Shown one piece after another: positions 7,440 to 15,192 of a DNA stretch of 31,557 bases. The notes beneath the pieces are model-generated. The model was given only the letters and a program-made list of their open reading frames with translations, was not told where the DNA came from and did no database searches. Within the stretch, counting starts at the first letter, position 1. Every line of letters starts with the position of its first letter. The stretch spans positions 1-31,557 of the forward strand of contig DATLXU010000097.1 in the NCBI GenBank assembly GCA_035575515.1. Direction: 5' to 3'. A program made the translations under genes and the position numbers. The stretch comes from DATLXU01 sp035575515. GTDB taxonomy: Bacteria; Acidobacteriota; Blastocatellia; UBA7656.

Positions 7440-8108
7440 ATGCCAGGTGAGCCGCAGTCAAAGTACGATCAGAAACTGCTTCACGTGCTGAAGACCTCAT
7501 CCGCAATATTTGCTGAAAAGGGCTATCATTCAACGAGCATCCGCGACATCTCGCGCGCTACCCGCATGAGTCTTTCGGGGCTATACTACTATTTCAAAAG
7601 CAAAGAAGAATTGCTCTTTCTAATTCAATACCACTGCTTCAGCACAGTGATGGACGATTGCCGCAAGCTGATTGCCGATGTTGACGATCCCGTTCGCCGT
7701 CTGAAGCTGCTGATTGAAAATCACCTGAACTACTTCGTCAACAACATGGACGAGATGAAGGTGCTGTCGCACGAAGCGAACTCCATCAGCGGGGAGTTCT
7801 TCCGCAAAGTCAACGCGAAGAAGAGGCAATACGTTGACCTTGTAATTGATCTGCTCACAGAGATTGCGCGCGAACGCCGAGTCAAAGATGTTGACATCCG
7901 CGTCGCTGCGTTTTCGCTCTTTGGGATGATGAACTGGATTTACAACTGGTACAACCCGCGCAAGGATGTGGACGTTGCGGGACTTTCACAAAACATAACG
8001 AGGATATTTCTGTCGGGCTTTCTCGGCGACAAATCAATCGAAGCCGAACGCCTCGAAACGGGCCGCGAGTCTCACCTAGACCGCGCCGTCTCAATCTGGC
8101 AGCAATGA
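7440..8108 (+). CDS. TetR/AcrR-family transcriptional regulator of the acyl-CoA catabolic operon
   Basis: The 222-residue protein has a TetR helix-turn-helix near the N-terminus (about residues 14-60: SAIFAEKGYHSTSIRDISRA, then SGLYYYFKSKEELLF) and an all-helical ligand domain after it. An earlier in-frame ATG at 7377 was rejected because it lies upstream of the -10 box and operator, so it would not be on the transcript. The ATG at 7440 lacks a strong Shine-Dalgarno. The gene ends 18 bases before the first enoyl-CoA hydratase. TetR proteins next to such genes commonly sense an acyl-CoA thioester and derepress when it binds; the ligand here is unknown. Confidence 0.88.
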   Translation: MPGEPQSKYDQKLLHVLKTSSAIFAEKGYHSTSIRDISRATRMSLSGLYYYFKSKEELLFLIQYHCFSTVMDDCRKLIADVDDPVRRLKLLIENHLNYFVNNMDEMKVLSHEANSISGEFFRKVNAKKRQYVDLVIDLLTEIARERRVKDVDIRVAAFSLFGMMNWIYNWYNPRKDVDVAGLSQNITRIFLSGFLGDKSIEAERLETGRESHLDRAVSIWQQ

Positions 8109-8126
8109 TCGAATGGAGAAAACTTT

Positions 8127-8930
8127 ATGACTAGAGAAGCGATGGAGAATCAACTGGTCAACTATTCGACCAGCGAAGGCATTGCGATAATAGAACTCAA
8201 TGACCCGCCCGCCAATACCTACACCTACGAGATGATGCGCGACCTCGACGACGCGATACTCGAAGCGCGGCTCGACGAAGAGGTTCACGTGATAGTTATT
8301 CGCGGCGCGGGCGAAAAGTTTTTCTGCGCGGGCGCGAACATCAAGATGCTGCTTTCGGCCACGCCTGAGTTTCGTTATTTCTTCAGCCTTCACGGCAACG
8401 AAACCTTGATGCGGATCGAGAACACGCAGAAGCTCGTCATTGCCGCCCTCAACGGCCACGCCGTCGGCGGCGGGCTTGAGATTGCGCTGGCGTGCGACTT
8501 GCGAGTCGCAAAGCGCGGCCCCGCGATGTTCGGCTTGCCTGAGATTAATCTGGGATTGCTGCCTGGCATGGGCGGCACGCAAAGACTTCCGCGACTCATC
8601 GGCAAAGGCCGCGCGCTTGAAATGCTGACGACGGGCCGGACAATCTCTGTTGATGAAGCTCATCAGGTTGGCCTCGTCAATCAAGTATTTGATGAAGAGA
8701 ACTTCAACGACAAAGTGATTGAGTACGCGAAGCAATTCGTCGTGCCCGCGAAAGCGAGCAAAGCGGTCGGCCTCATCAAGCGATCTGTTCAAACAGGGCT
8801 TGAACTGCCGCAGGCCGAAGCCCTCGCATTAGAGCGTGAATTGTTGCAGCGGCTCTTTGAGAGCGAAGACGCGGAGGAAGGACTCAAGGCATACGCGCAG
8901 AAGCGACAGGCGCAATTCAAGGGCAAGTAG
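8127..8930 (+). CDS. Enoyl-CoA hydratase/isomerase family protein (both catalytic Glu present)
   Basis: The 267-residue crotonase-fold protein has the oxyanion-hole segments FCAGANI (about 66-72) and AVGGGLEIALACD. Both hydratase glutamates are conserved, E118 in GGLEIAL and E139 in LPEINLGLLPG. It should therefore hydrate 2-enoyl-CoA to 3-hydroxyacyl-CoA in the cytoplasm. The N-terminal pattern NDPPANTYTYEMMRDLD departs from the common NRPxxLNA start, so its acyl group may differ from that of the fourth copy in this operon. The start ATG at 8127 has GGAG eight bases upstream. It is the first enzyme gene after the regulator. Confidence 0.9.
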   Translation: MTREAMENQLVNYSTSEGIAIIELNDPPANTYTYEMMRDLDDAILEARLDEEVHVIVIRGAGEKFFCAGANIKMLLSATPEFRYFFSLHGNETLMRIENTQKLVIAALNGHAVGGGLEIALACDLRVAKRGPAMFGLPEINLGLLPGMGGTQRLPRLIGKGRALEMLTTGRTISVDEAHQVGLVNQVFDEENFNDKVIEYAKQFVVPAKASKAVGLIKRSVQTGLELPQAEALALERELLQRLFESEDAEEGLKAYAQKRQAQFKGK

Positions 8931-8995
8931 GCAGCAGGCAGTAAGCAGTAGGCTGTCAAAAGAAAATTTTTGCCTTCTGCTTTCCGCCTTCTGCC
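8930..8995. repeat. Imperfect intergenic inverted repeat with quasi-tandem arms
   Basis: Arms at 8930-8953 and 8972-8995 match in 20 of 24 positions when one is reverse-complemented, with an 18-base A/T-rich loop. Each arm is itself made of short units of the AGGCAG / CTTCTGC kind. It fills the gap between the first hydratase and the first aldehyde dehydrogenase. A stem of this size could attenuate or stabilise the transcript. Confidence 0.7.
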
Positions 8996-9016
8996 TTCTG
9001 AACACGGAGGAATGAT

Positions 9017-10462
9017 ATGGCTAAAATGTTTATAGCAGGAGAATCGGTTGATTCGATTACAGGTGAGACTTATGAGGTGCGCAACCCGGCTAACGGCGAA
9101 GTCGTTGACACCGTGCCGAAGGGCAATGCCGAAGACGCGCGGCGAGCGATTGATGCAGCCGAAGCCGCGTTCGATGAATGGTCGCACACTTCGGCAGAAG
9201 AGCGCGCGAAGATTCTCTTCAAAGCATCCGAGCTTGTTGAAGCAGAGCGTAAAAGTTTGGCCGAGTTGTTGACGCGCGAGCAGGGGAAGCCCTTGATGGA
9301 AGCCAACGGCGAGCTTGAGCATTTCCATCACGGGATAGATTTCTATGCGGGACTTGCGTCGAAGGTTCGCGGCGCGCAGGTCCCGCTTCCGGCCAAAAAC
9401 GCCTACGGCATGGTCATACGCAAGCCGCTCGGCGTCTGCGGCGCAATCGTCCCATGGAATTTTCCAATAACGCTGATGGGAACAAAGGTCGGCCCCGCGC
9501 TCGCGGCTGGAAACACTGTTGTTGTGAAGCCCGCTTCAACGACTCCGCTGACGACGATTCGCATAATCGAATTGATGAATCAGGCAGGACTGCCGAAGGG
9601 CGTGCTGAACGTCATCACGGGACCGGGCGGCATCGTGGGCGAAGAGTTGTTGAAGAATCCGAAAGTGCGCCGCATCGCTTTTACGGGCGAATCTGGAACT
9701 GGCAAGCACGTTGCGGCTGTTGCCTGCTCGGATTTCAAGCGTGTGACGCTTGAGCTAGGCGGCTCAGACCCGATGATCGTTTGCGACGACGCCGACATCG
9801 CAAAAGCGATAACGGGCGCGATGGTCGGAAGGTTCTGGAACGCGGGGCAGGCTTGTCTTGCCGTGAAGCGATTGTTTGTCTTCGACAAAGTCTTTGATGA
9901 GTTTGTTGATGGGCTGGTCGGCAAAGTCTCGCGCTACGAAGTTGGCGACGGGATGACGAAAGCCGAAAAGCCAAAGATTCGCATGGGGCCGCTGCACACG
10001 GCAGCGCAGCGCGACGAGATTGAAGAGCAGGTGAAAGACGCAATTGATCGCGGCGCGAAGGTGCTCATCGGCGGCGCGCGACCTGAAGGCGCGCAGTATG
10101 AAAAAGGCAATTTCTATTTACCGACGATTCTTGTTGATGTGCCTGAAGACGCGCGCGCGGTTCAGGAAGAGACGTTCGGGCCGGTGCTGCCGATCTTCCG
10201 CGTTTCGAGTCTCGATGAAGCGATTAAGAAAGCCAACAATTCTATTTACGGACTTGGCTCTTCGATATGGACGAAGAACCTCGACAACATCGAGACGGCG
10301 ATTGATCGCCTGCAGGCGGGTAACGTCTGGGTCAACTCTCTGCATTACGGCTACGACGAATTGCCGTTCGGCGGGGTAAAGGCGAGCGGCTTCGGACGCG
10401 AGCATGGGCCAGAGGCGTTGGATTATTACCTTGAACCGAAGGGCGTTGTGATTACGCGGTAA
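9017..10462 (+). CDS. NAD(P)-dependent aldehyde dehydrogenase, first of a tandem pair
   Basis: The 481-residue ALDH superfamily enzyme has PWNFP (146-150), the catalytic glutamate in VTLELGGSDP (E246) and the nucleophile cysteine in FWNAGQAC (C280). GGSDPMIV resembles semialdehyde dehydrogenase relatives rather than betaine aldehyde enzymes. The dinucleotide-binding segment reads FTGESGTG, where its paralogue has the canonical FTGSTEVG. It should oxidise an aldehyde to the acid in the cytoplasm. ATG 9017 follows CGGAGG. It lies 54 bases before its paralogue, and the gap holds a hairpin. The substrate cannot be assigned; its place among acyl-CoA enzymes suggests an alkyl, aryl or dicarboxylic semialdehyde catabolite. 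Confidence 0.92.
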   Translation: MAKMFIAGESVDSITGETYEVRNPANGEVVDTVPKGNAEDARRAIDAAEAAFDEWSHTSAEERAKILFKASELVEAERKSLAELLTREQGKPLMEANGELEHFHHGIDFYAGLASKVRGAQVPLPAKNAYGMVIRKPLGVCGAIVPWNFPITLMGTKVGPALAAGNTVVVKPASTTPLTTIRIIELMNQAGLPKGVLNVITGPGGIVGEELLKNPKVRRIAFTGESGTGKHVAAVACSDFKRVTLELGGSDPMIVCDDADIAKAITGAMVGRFWNAGQACLAVKRLFVFDKVFDEFVDGLVGKVSRYEVGDGMTKAEKPKIRMGPLHTAAQRDEIEEQVKDAIDRGAKVLIGGARPEGAQYEKGNFYLPTILVDVPEDARAVQEETFGPVLPIFRVSSLDEAIKKANNSIYGLGSSIWTKNLDNIETAIDRLQAGNVWVNSLHYGYDELPFGGVKASGFGREHGPEALDYYLEPKGVVITR

Positions 10463-10469
10463 AAACATT

Positions 10470-10497
10470 GTAGGGGCAGGACAAGCTCTGCTCCTAC
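10470..10497. repeat. Short intergenic hairpin between the aldehyde dehydrogenase genes
   Basis: Arms GTAGGGGCAG (10470-10479) and CTGCTCCTAC (10488-10497) pair in nine of ten positions, with one further G-T type pair, around an eight-base loop. It begins eight bases after the first aldehyde dehydrogenase stop. There is no T-run, so it is more like a dispersed intergenic element or mRNA stabiliser than a terminator. Confidence 0.65.
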
Positions 10498-10515
10498 TGG
10501 TTAGATGGAGATGCT

Positions 10516-11994
10516 ATGGCTCAGATGTTGATAGGCGGCGAGTGGGTAGGCTCGCGCGGCGGCGACCATATCGAAGTGATGAACCCGGCGACGGGCGAAG
10601 CCGTTGACACGGTGCCGCGCGGCACGGCTGAAGACGCGCGCGAGGCGATTGATGTCGCCGAATCGGCGTTTGCTGATTGGAGCGAATGGACTCAAGCGCG
10701 TCGCGCTGATGTTATGCGGCGAGCGGTTGAGCTGTTTCGCGCAAATGAAAAAGAGCTTGCGACTCTTTTGACGAAAGAGCAGGGGAAGCCGCTGCGCGAA
10801 GCGACGCTTGAGATTCGCCGGTTCGCGCATACGATAGAGTATTACGCCGGGCTTGGCAAAAACATTCGCGGCGGCTACATCCCGCAGATTGACGAGAACC
10901 GCTACGGGCTTATCATCAAGCGCCCGCTCGGAGTTGTTGGCGCAATCGTCCCATGGAACTTTCCCGTCTCGCTGATGGGCAACAAGATCGGTCCCGCGCT
11001 GCTCGCGGGCAACACGATGGTCATCAAGCCCGCTGAGACTACGCCGCTCACGGACCTGCGAGTCATCGGATTATTCCTCGAAGCGGGCTTACCTGCAGGC
11101 GTGCTAAACGTCGTAACAGGTCAAGGCTCGGTTGTCGGCGAAGAGATTGTCACCAATCCTAAAGTTCGCAAGATCGGATTCACAGGCTCGACCGAAGTTG
11201 GCCGCCGCGTGATGGCGTCTGCGGCTCAGGCAATCAAACGGGTGACGCTTGAGCTTGGCGGCTCTGACCCGATGATAGTCTGCGATGACGCTGACATTGA
11301 CGAAGCGGTTAAGGCTGCGGCTGTCGGACGGTTTTTCAATTGCGGGCAGGCGTGCCTTGCAATCAAGCGGCTTTACCTTTTCGATTCGATAGCCGACGAA
11401 TTCATTGAAAAGCTCACAGCGCGCGTGAAGAAATTGCGCGTCGGCAACGGGCTTGCGGACGGAACGATGATCGGGCCGCTGCACAGCGAGACTCAACGCG
11501 ACGAGATAGAATCGCAGGTGCAGGACGCGATTGATCGCGGCGCGAAAGTTTTAGCTGGCGGCGAACGATTGCGCGGCGACGGATTCGACGACGGGCATTT
11601 CTACGCGCCGACGCTATTAGCCGATGTACCGGAAGATGCGCGCGTTGCTACCGAAGAAGTCTTCGGGCCGGCGCTGCCAATCTTCCGCGTGTCGAATCTT
11701 GAAGAAGCGATTGAGAAGGCGAACAACTCAATCTACGGGCTTGGCTCGTCGGTGTGGACGAATGATTTGAATCGAGCGACGCGCGCGGCTGAGCGCATCG
11801 AAGCGGGCTACACGTGGATAAACTCCGCGCAGATTATTTATGACGAATTGCCGTTCGGAGGCTTCAAGCAGAGCGGGCTTGGCAAAGAGCACGGCATCGA
11901 GGCTTTGGATTATTACACCGAAACGAAATCGGTTGTCGTGGCGACAAAGCCGACGGCGAGCACTGAGACTAAATCAGGCAAAGTTGGACACTGA
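10516..11994 (+). CDS. NAD(P)-dependent aldehyde dehydrogenase, second of a tandem pair
   Basis: The 492-residue ALDH aligns without gaps to the upstream copy over at least the first 280 residues, with PWNFP (146-150), E246 in VTLELGGSDP and nucleophile C280 in FFNCGQAC. It has the canonical nucleotide motif FTGSTEVG and a second cysteine (C276) four residues before the nucleophile. The C-terminus carries a short Ser/Thr/Lys tail absent from the first copy. ATG 10516 has GGAG six bases upstream. Its TGA overlaps the next gene's ATG by one base, so translation is coupled to the crotonase downstream. It probably arose by tandem duplication and then diverged in substrate or cofactor. Confidence 0.92.
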   Translation: MAQMLIGGEWVGSRGGDHIEVMNPATGEAVDTVPRGTAEDAREAIDVAESAFADWSEWTQARRADVMRRAVELFRANEKELATLLTKEQGKPLREATLEIRRFAHTIEYYAGLGKNIRGGYIPQIDENRYGLIIKRPLGVVGAIVPWNFPVSLMGNKIGPALLAGNTMVIKPAETTPLTDLRVIGLFLEAGLPAGVLNVVTGQGSVVGEEIVTNPKVRKIGFTGSTEVGRRVMASAAQAIKRVTLELGGSDPMIVCDDADIDEAVKAAAVGRFFNCGQACLAIKRLYLFDSIADEFIEKLTARVKKLRVGNGLADGTMIGPLHSETQRDEIESQVQDAIDRGAKVLAGGERLRGDGFDDGHFYAPTLLADVPEDARVATEEVFGPALPIFRVSNLEEAIEKANNSIYGLGSSVWTNDLNRATRAAERIEAGYTWINSAQIIYDELPFGGFKQSGLGKEHGIEALDYYTETKSVVVATKPTASTETKSGKVGH

Positions 11995-12776
11995 TGGGCT
12001 ATAAGGCAATCACATTCGATCTGGCTGACCGCATCGCTACGATTACGCTCAACCGGCCCGATTGTCTCAACGCGATCAACACCGAGATGCGCGAGGACTT
12101 CACGCGGCTGATTACGGAGCTTCAAACGAGTGAAGACATCGGCGTTGTGATAATCACGGGCGCGGGCCGAGCGTTTTCCGCAGGCGGCGACATCGAATAC
12201 TTCGAGCGGGATTGGAACACGGCGAAGTTTCGCGCCGAAAGCCGAAGGCTTATGCAATTTTTCGACGAGCTTGAGCAGATCGAAAAGCCCGTGCTTGCGG
12301 CAATCAACGGCCCGTGTACGGGCGCAGGCTTGCAAATGACTCTTTCGTGCGACATTCGCATCGCGTCGGATCGAGCGAAATTCGGATTCCGCGAAAACAA
12401 CATCGGGCTGATACCGGGCGCGGGCGGCTGCTCGCGACTTGTGAAGCTAATCGGCTTCGGCAAAGCTAAGGAATTAATCTTCACAGGCGAGATGATTTCG
12501 GCTGAGGAGGCTGAGCGGATCGGTCTGGTCAATCGCGTAGTGCCGCACGATGAGTTGATGAGTCACGCGCGAGGGCTTGCAGAGCATCTGCTCACGCGAG
12601 CGCCCGAAGCTCTTGGGCTTGCGAAAAGAATTCTGTGGCACGCAGTCAACAGCGACTTTCAAACCGGGCGCACGCTTGAGGCGCTCGCGCAGAGCGTGCT
12701 CTTGAAGACTGCGGATCACAAAGAGGGCATTCGCGCTTTCCGCGAAAAGCGCAAGCCGAGATTCAAAGGCGATTAA
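11994..12776 (+). CDS. Crotonase-family protein with one catalytic Glu replaced by Gln
   Basis: The 260-residue enoyl-CoA hydratase/isomerase family member has the oxyanion segment FSAGGDI (about 61-67) and a second one in GAGLQMTLSCD. At the position of the first hydratase glutamate it has Q114, while the second is kept as E134 in FRENNIGLIPG. With one acidic residue, simple hydration is less certain; one-glutamate crotonases include isomerases, lyases and decarboxylases. The gene is coupled by single-base overlaps to both neighbours (TGATG upstream, TAATG downstream), so three proteins are translated in series. Its product likely handles an acyl-CoA intermediate of the same pathway. Confidence 0.88.
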   Translation: MGYKAITFDLADRIATITLNRPDCLNAINTEMREDFTRLITELQTSEDIGVVIITGAGRAFSAGGDIEYFERDWNTAKFRAESRRLMQFFDELEQIEKPVLAAINGPCTGAGLQMTLSCDIRIASDRAKFGFRENNIGLIPGAGGCSRLVKLIGFGKAKELIFTGEMISAEEAERIGLVNRVVPHDELMSHARGLAEHLLTRAPEALGLAKRILWHAVNSDFQTGRTLEALAQSVLLKTADHKEGIRAFREKRKPRFKGD

Positions 12777-13558
12777 TGAGTTTCGAAAATATCATTTTCG
12801 AAAAGCGCGACGCGGTTGCGCGCATAATTCTGAACCGGCCTGAGAAGCTCAACGCATTCGTCGGTACGATGCGCGAGGAGATTTACGAAGCACTTTGCCG
12901 GTGCGAATCCGACGACGTTCGCGCCATTGTGATTACAGGCGCGGGCGCGGGCTTCTGCTCAGGCGCGGATGTTCGCTTTCTCGCGCAGGTGAGAAACACA
13001 AATGACGCGCCTTCGCTTGACCGAGTGCTCGCGTTGGCGCGCAATGTCGTCACGAAGATTCGCGAGCTGCCGAAGCCGGTCATCGCTTCAATCAACGGAG
13101 CGACTGCGGGCGGCGGAATCAATCTCGCGCTGGCCTGCGATGTGAGAGTTGCAAGCGAACGCGCCAGTTTCGGCGAGACATTTATTCGCTTGGGGCTTCA
13201 CCCGGATTGGGGCGGGACTTTTTTTCTGCCTCGACTTGCGGGCACAGCAACAGCAATCGAGATGATGATGAGCGGCGACACAATCAGCGCGCAGGATGCC
13301 CTTAGGCTCAGACTTGTGAACGCGGTCGTTTCGCACGATCAACTCGAGGCCGAGACTGATCGCTTTGTCCAAAGGTTCGTCAGAAACTCGCCGCGCATCC
13401 TTGCGATGATAAAACGCGCAGTTTACAAGAGCCTTAACGCCGGTTTCGATGAGATGCTCGATTACGAGACCGCAGCGCAGAAGGCCTGCTTCGAGCTTGA
13501 GGATTCGACTGAAGGGCTGAACGCGTTTCTCGAAAAGAGAGAGCCGAAGTTTGATTGA
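12776..13558 (+). CDS. PaaG-like enoyl-CoA isomerase (crotonase family)
   Basis: The 260-residue crotonase-fold protein lacks both hydratase glutamates: N116 in GGGINLALACD and F136 in ETFIRLGL. Instead it has the isomerase-type block LGLHPDWGGTFFLPRLAG with D144, the position used as catalytic acid/base in PaaG and related delta3/delta2-enoyl-CoA isomerases. It should therefore move a double bond or isomerise a ring-derived acyl-CoA rather than add water. The start ATG overlaps the upstream stop by one base. The next gene, carbonic anhydrase, starts 27 bases after the stop. Confidence 0.87.
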   Translation: MSFENIIFEKRDAVARIILNRPEKLNAFVGTMREEIYEALCRCESDDVRAIVITGAGAGFCSGADVRFLAQVRNTNDAPSLDRVLALARNVVTKIRELPKPVIASINGATAGGGINLALACDVRVASERASFGETFIRLGLHPDWGGTFFLPRLAGTATAIEMMMSGDTISAQDALRLRLVNAVVSHDQLEAETDRFVQRFVRNSPRILAMIKRAVYKSLNAGFDEMLDYETAAQKACFELEDSTEGLNAFLEKREPKFD

Positions 13559-13585
13559 TCAATTCCCCAACATTGGACGATTAGC

Positions 13586-14224
13586 ATGAGCAAACTGGAT
13601 GTTTTGATCGAAAGCAACAGAGCATGGGCTGAAAGCATCACGGCAGAAAGGCCCGATTTTTTTGAGACGCTGGCGCGACAGCAGTCTCCTCAGTATTTAT
13701 GGATAGGCTGTTCCGACAGCCGCGTGCCCTCGACGCAACTGGTCGGACAGTTGCCCGGCGAGATGTTCGTCCATCGAAACGTCGCCAACCTCGTCATTCA
13801 CACCGACCTCAACTGCCTTTCCGTCATCCAATATGCTGTAGACGTGTTGAAGGTCAAACACATTATAGTGTGCGGGCACTATGGTTGCGGCGGCGTGCAG
13901 GCTGCGTTGCTGAATCAGAAGTTCGGACTGATAGACAACTGGCTGCGGCATATCCAGGACGTTATGGAGAAGCATAACGCACGACTCGCTGCCGCTGATG
14001 ATTCCGAGCGATTGAATCTGCTCTGCCGGTTGAACGTCATCGAGCAGGTTGCGAACGTCAGTCAAACTACTATCGTTCAAAGCGCGTGGGAACGGGGGCA
14101 GGAGCTTTCGATTCACGGTTGGATTTATGGACTGTCGGATGGGCTTGTGCGCGATTTGAACGTGTGCATCAGCGGGGCAAGTGAAGCGCGCGAAGTTTAT
14201 CGCAGAGCAGTTTCGGGCGTTTGA
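13586..14224 (+). CDS. can: Beta-class carbonic anhydrase
   Basis: The 212-residue protein has zinc ligands C42, H98 and C101, plus the D44-R46 pair in GCSDSR, at the same numbering as the Escherichia coli enzyme Can. HRNVANLV (63-70) and HYGCGG (98-103) complete the active site. It interconverts CO2 and bicarbonate in the cytoplasm. Its place inside an acyl-CoA operon is uncommon: its stop overlaps the dehydrogenase start by one base. A reasonable inference is bicarbonate supply for, or CO2 capture from, a biotin-dependent carboxylase of the pathway encoded elsewhere. The Shine-Dalgarno is weak, so translation may be partly coupled. Confidence 0.95.
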   Translation: MSKLDVLIESNRAWAESITAERPDFFETLARQQSPQYLWIGCSDSRVPSTQLVGQLPGEMFVHRNVANLVIHTDLNCLSVIQYAVDVLKVKHIIVCGHYGCGGVQAALLNQKFGLIDNWLRHIQDVMEKHNARLAAADDSERLNLLCRLNVIEQVANVSQTTIVQSAWERGQELSIHGWIYGLSDGLVRDLNVCISGASEAREVYRRAVSGV

Positions 14225-15081
14225 TGATTATGGCAATAGAACGAATAGCAGTAATAGGCGCGGGCACGATGGGGCACGGCATTGCGCAGGTGGCGGCGCA
14301 GGCCGCCTTCGATGTTGCGCTCGAAGATGTCAGTGATGAGCTTGTTCAGCGCGGGCTTGCTCGCATCGAAGATAATTTGAAGAAGGGCGTCGAGCGCGGC
14401 AAGGTGACGGATGAAGAGATGCGCGCCGCGCTTTCCCGCATCCGCCGAACGACCGATGTGGCTGATGCGGCGGCGACTGCTGATCTTGTGATTGAAGCTG
14501 TAGTTGAGAGGCTTGACGCAAAACAGAAACTCTTCGGCGAGCTTGATCGAGTGTGCAGGCCGGAAACAATTCTTGCTACGAACACATCATCGCTTAGCAT
14601 TTCTGACATCGCATCTGCAACGTTGCGGCGTGATCGAGTTATTGGCATGCACTTCTTCAATCCGGTTCACATAATGAAATTGATTGAGGTTGTTGTCGCG
14701 GATGAAACTTCGCAGCAAACCCTTTCGGCTGCGCTCAACGTTGCGGCGCGGATGGGCAAAGAGGCGATCACGGTAAAGAACGCGCCGGGATTTGCGACAA
14801 GCAGGCTTGGAGTTGCCTTAGGGCTTGAAGCGATGCGAATGCTTGAGCAGGGCGTGGCGAGCGCCGAAGACATTGATAAAGCGATGGTGTTAGGCTACAA
14901 CCACCCGATGGGGCCGCTGCGCTTGACGGATCTTGTAGGTCTCGACATCAGGTTGAACATTGCCGAATATCTTTTCGAGAAACTCAACTCAGAAGTCTTC
15001 CGCCCGCCTGAGATACTCCGGCGCAAAGTCGCTGAAGGCAAGCTGGGCAAGAAGACCGGCGAAGGATTTTATAACTGGTAG
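14224..15081 (+). CDS. 3-hydroxyacyl-CoA (3-hydroxybutyryl-CoA) dehydrogenase
   Basis: The 285-residue protein has the N-terminal NAD-binding motif GAGTMGHG (12-19), the family blocks NTSSLSIS and MHFFNPVHIMKLIEVV (His of the catalytic His-Glu pair) and the C-terminal dimerisation region NHPMGPLRLTDLVGLD. Size and motifs match stand-alone Hbd/PaaH enzymes. It oxidises 3-hydroxyacyl-CoA to 3-ketoacyl-CoA with NAD, the step after the hydratases of this operon. ATG 14224 overlaps the carbonic anhydrase stop by one base; ATG 14230 is an alternative start two codons later. A thiolase, the next expected enzyme, is not in the window. Confidence 0.93.
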   Translation: MIMAIERIAVIGAGTMGHGIAQVAAQAAFDVALEDVSDELVQRGLARIEDNLKKGVERGKVTDEEMRAALSRIRRTTDVADAAATADLVIEAVVERLDAKQKLFGELDRVCRPETILATNTSSLSISDIASATLRRDRVIGMHFFNPVHIMKLIEVVVADETSQQTLSAALNVAARMGKEAITVKNAPGFATSRLGVALGLEAMRMLEQGVASAEDIDKAMVLGYNHPMGPLRLTDLVGLDIRLNIAEYLFEKLNSEVFRPPEILRRKVAEGKLGKKTGEGFYNW

Positions 15082-15192
15082 GCGTCAGGGACAGAATGCT
15101 TGACGGCTTGGAATGGGCTATGGGAGCCGATTTCAAGGCAGCGATTGTTCCGGCCCGGACCTTGACTGCCGACCCTGACTACTGGAGGATTT

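Noticed and set aside
8091..8792. 233-codon open frame opposite the first hydratase
   Set aside because: Antisense to a clear crotonase gene, and the product has no motif I recognise.
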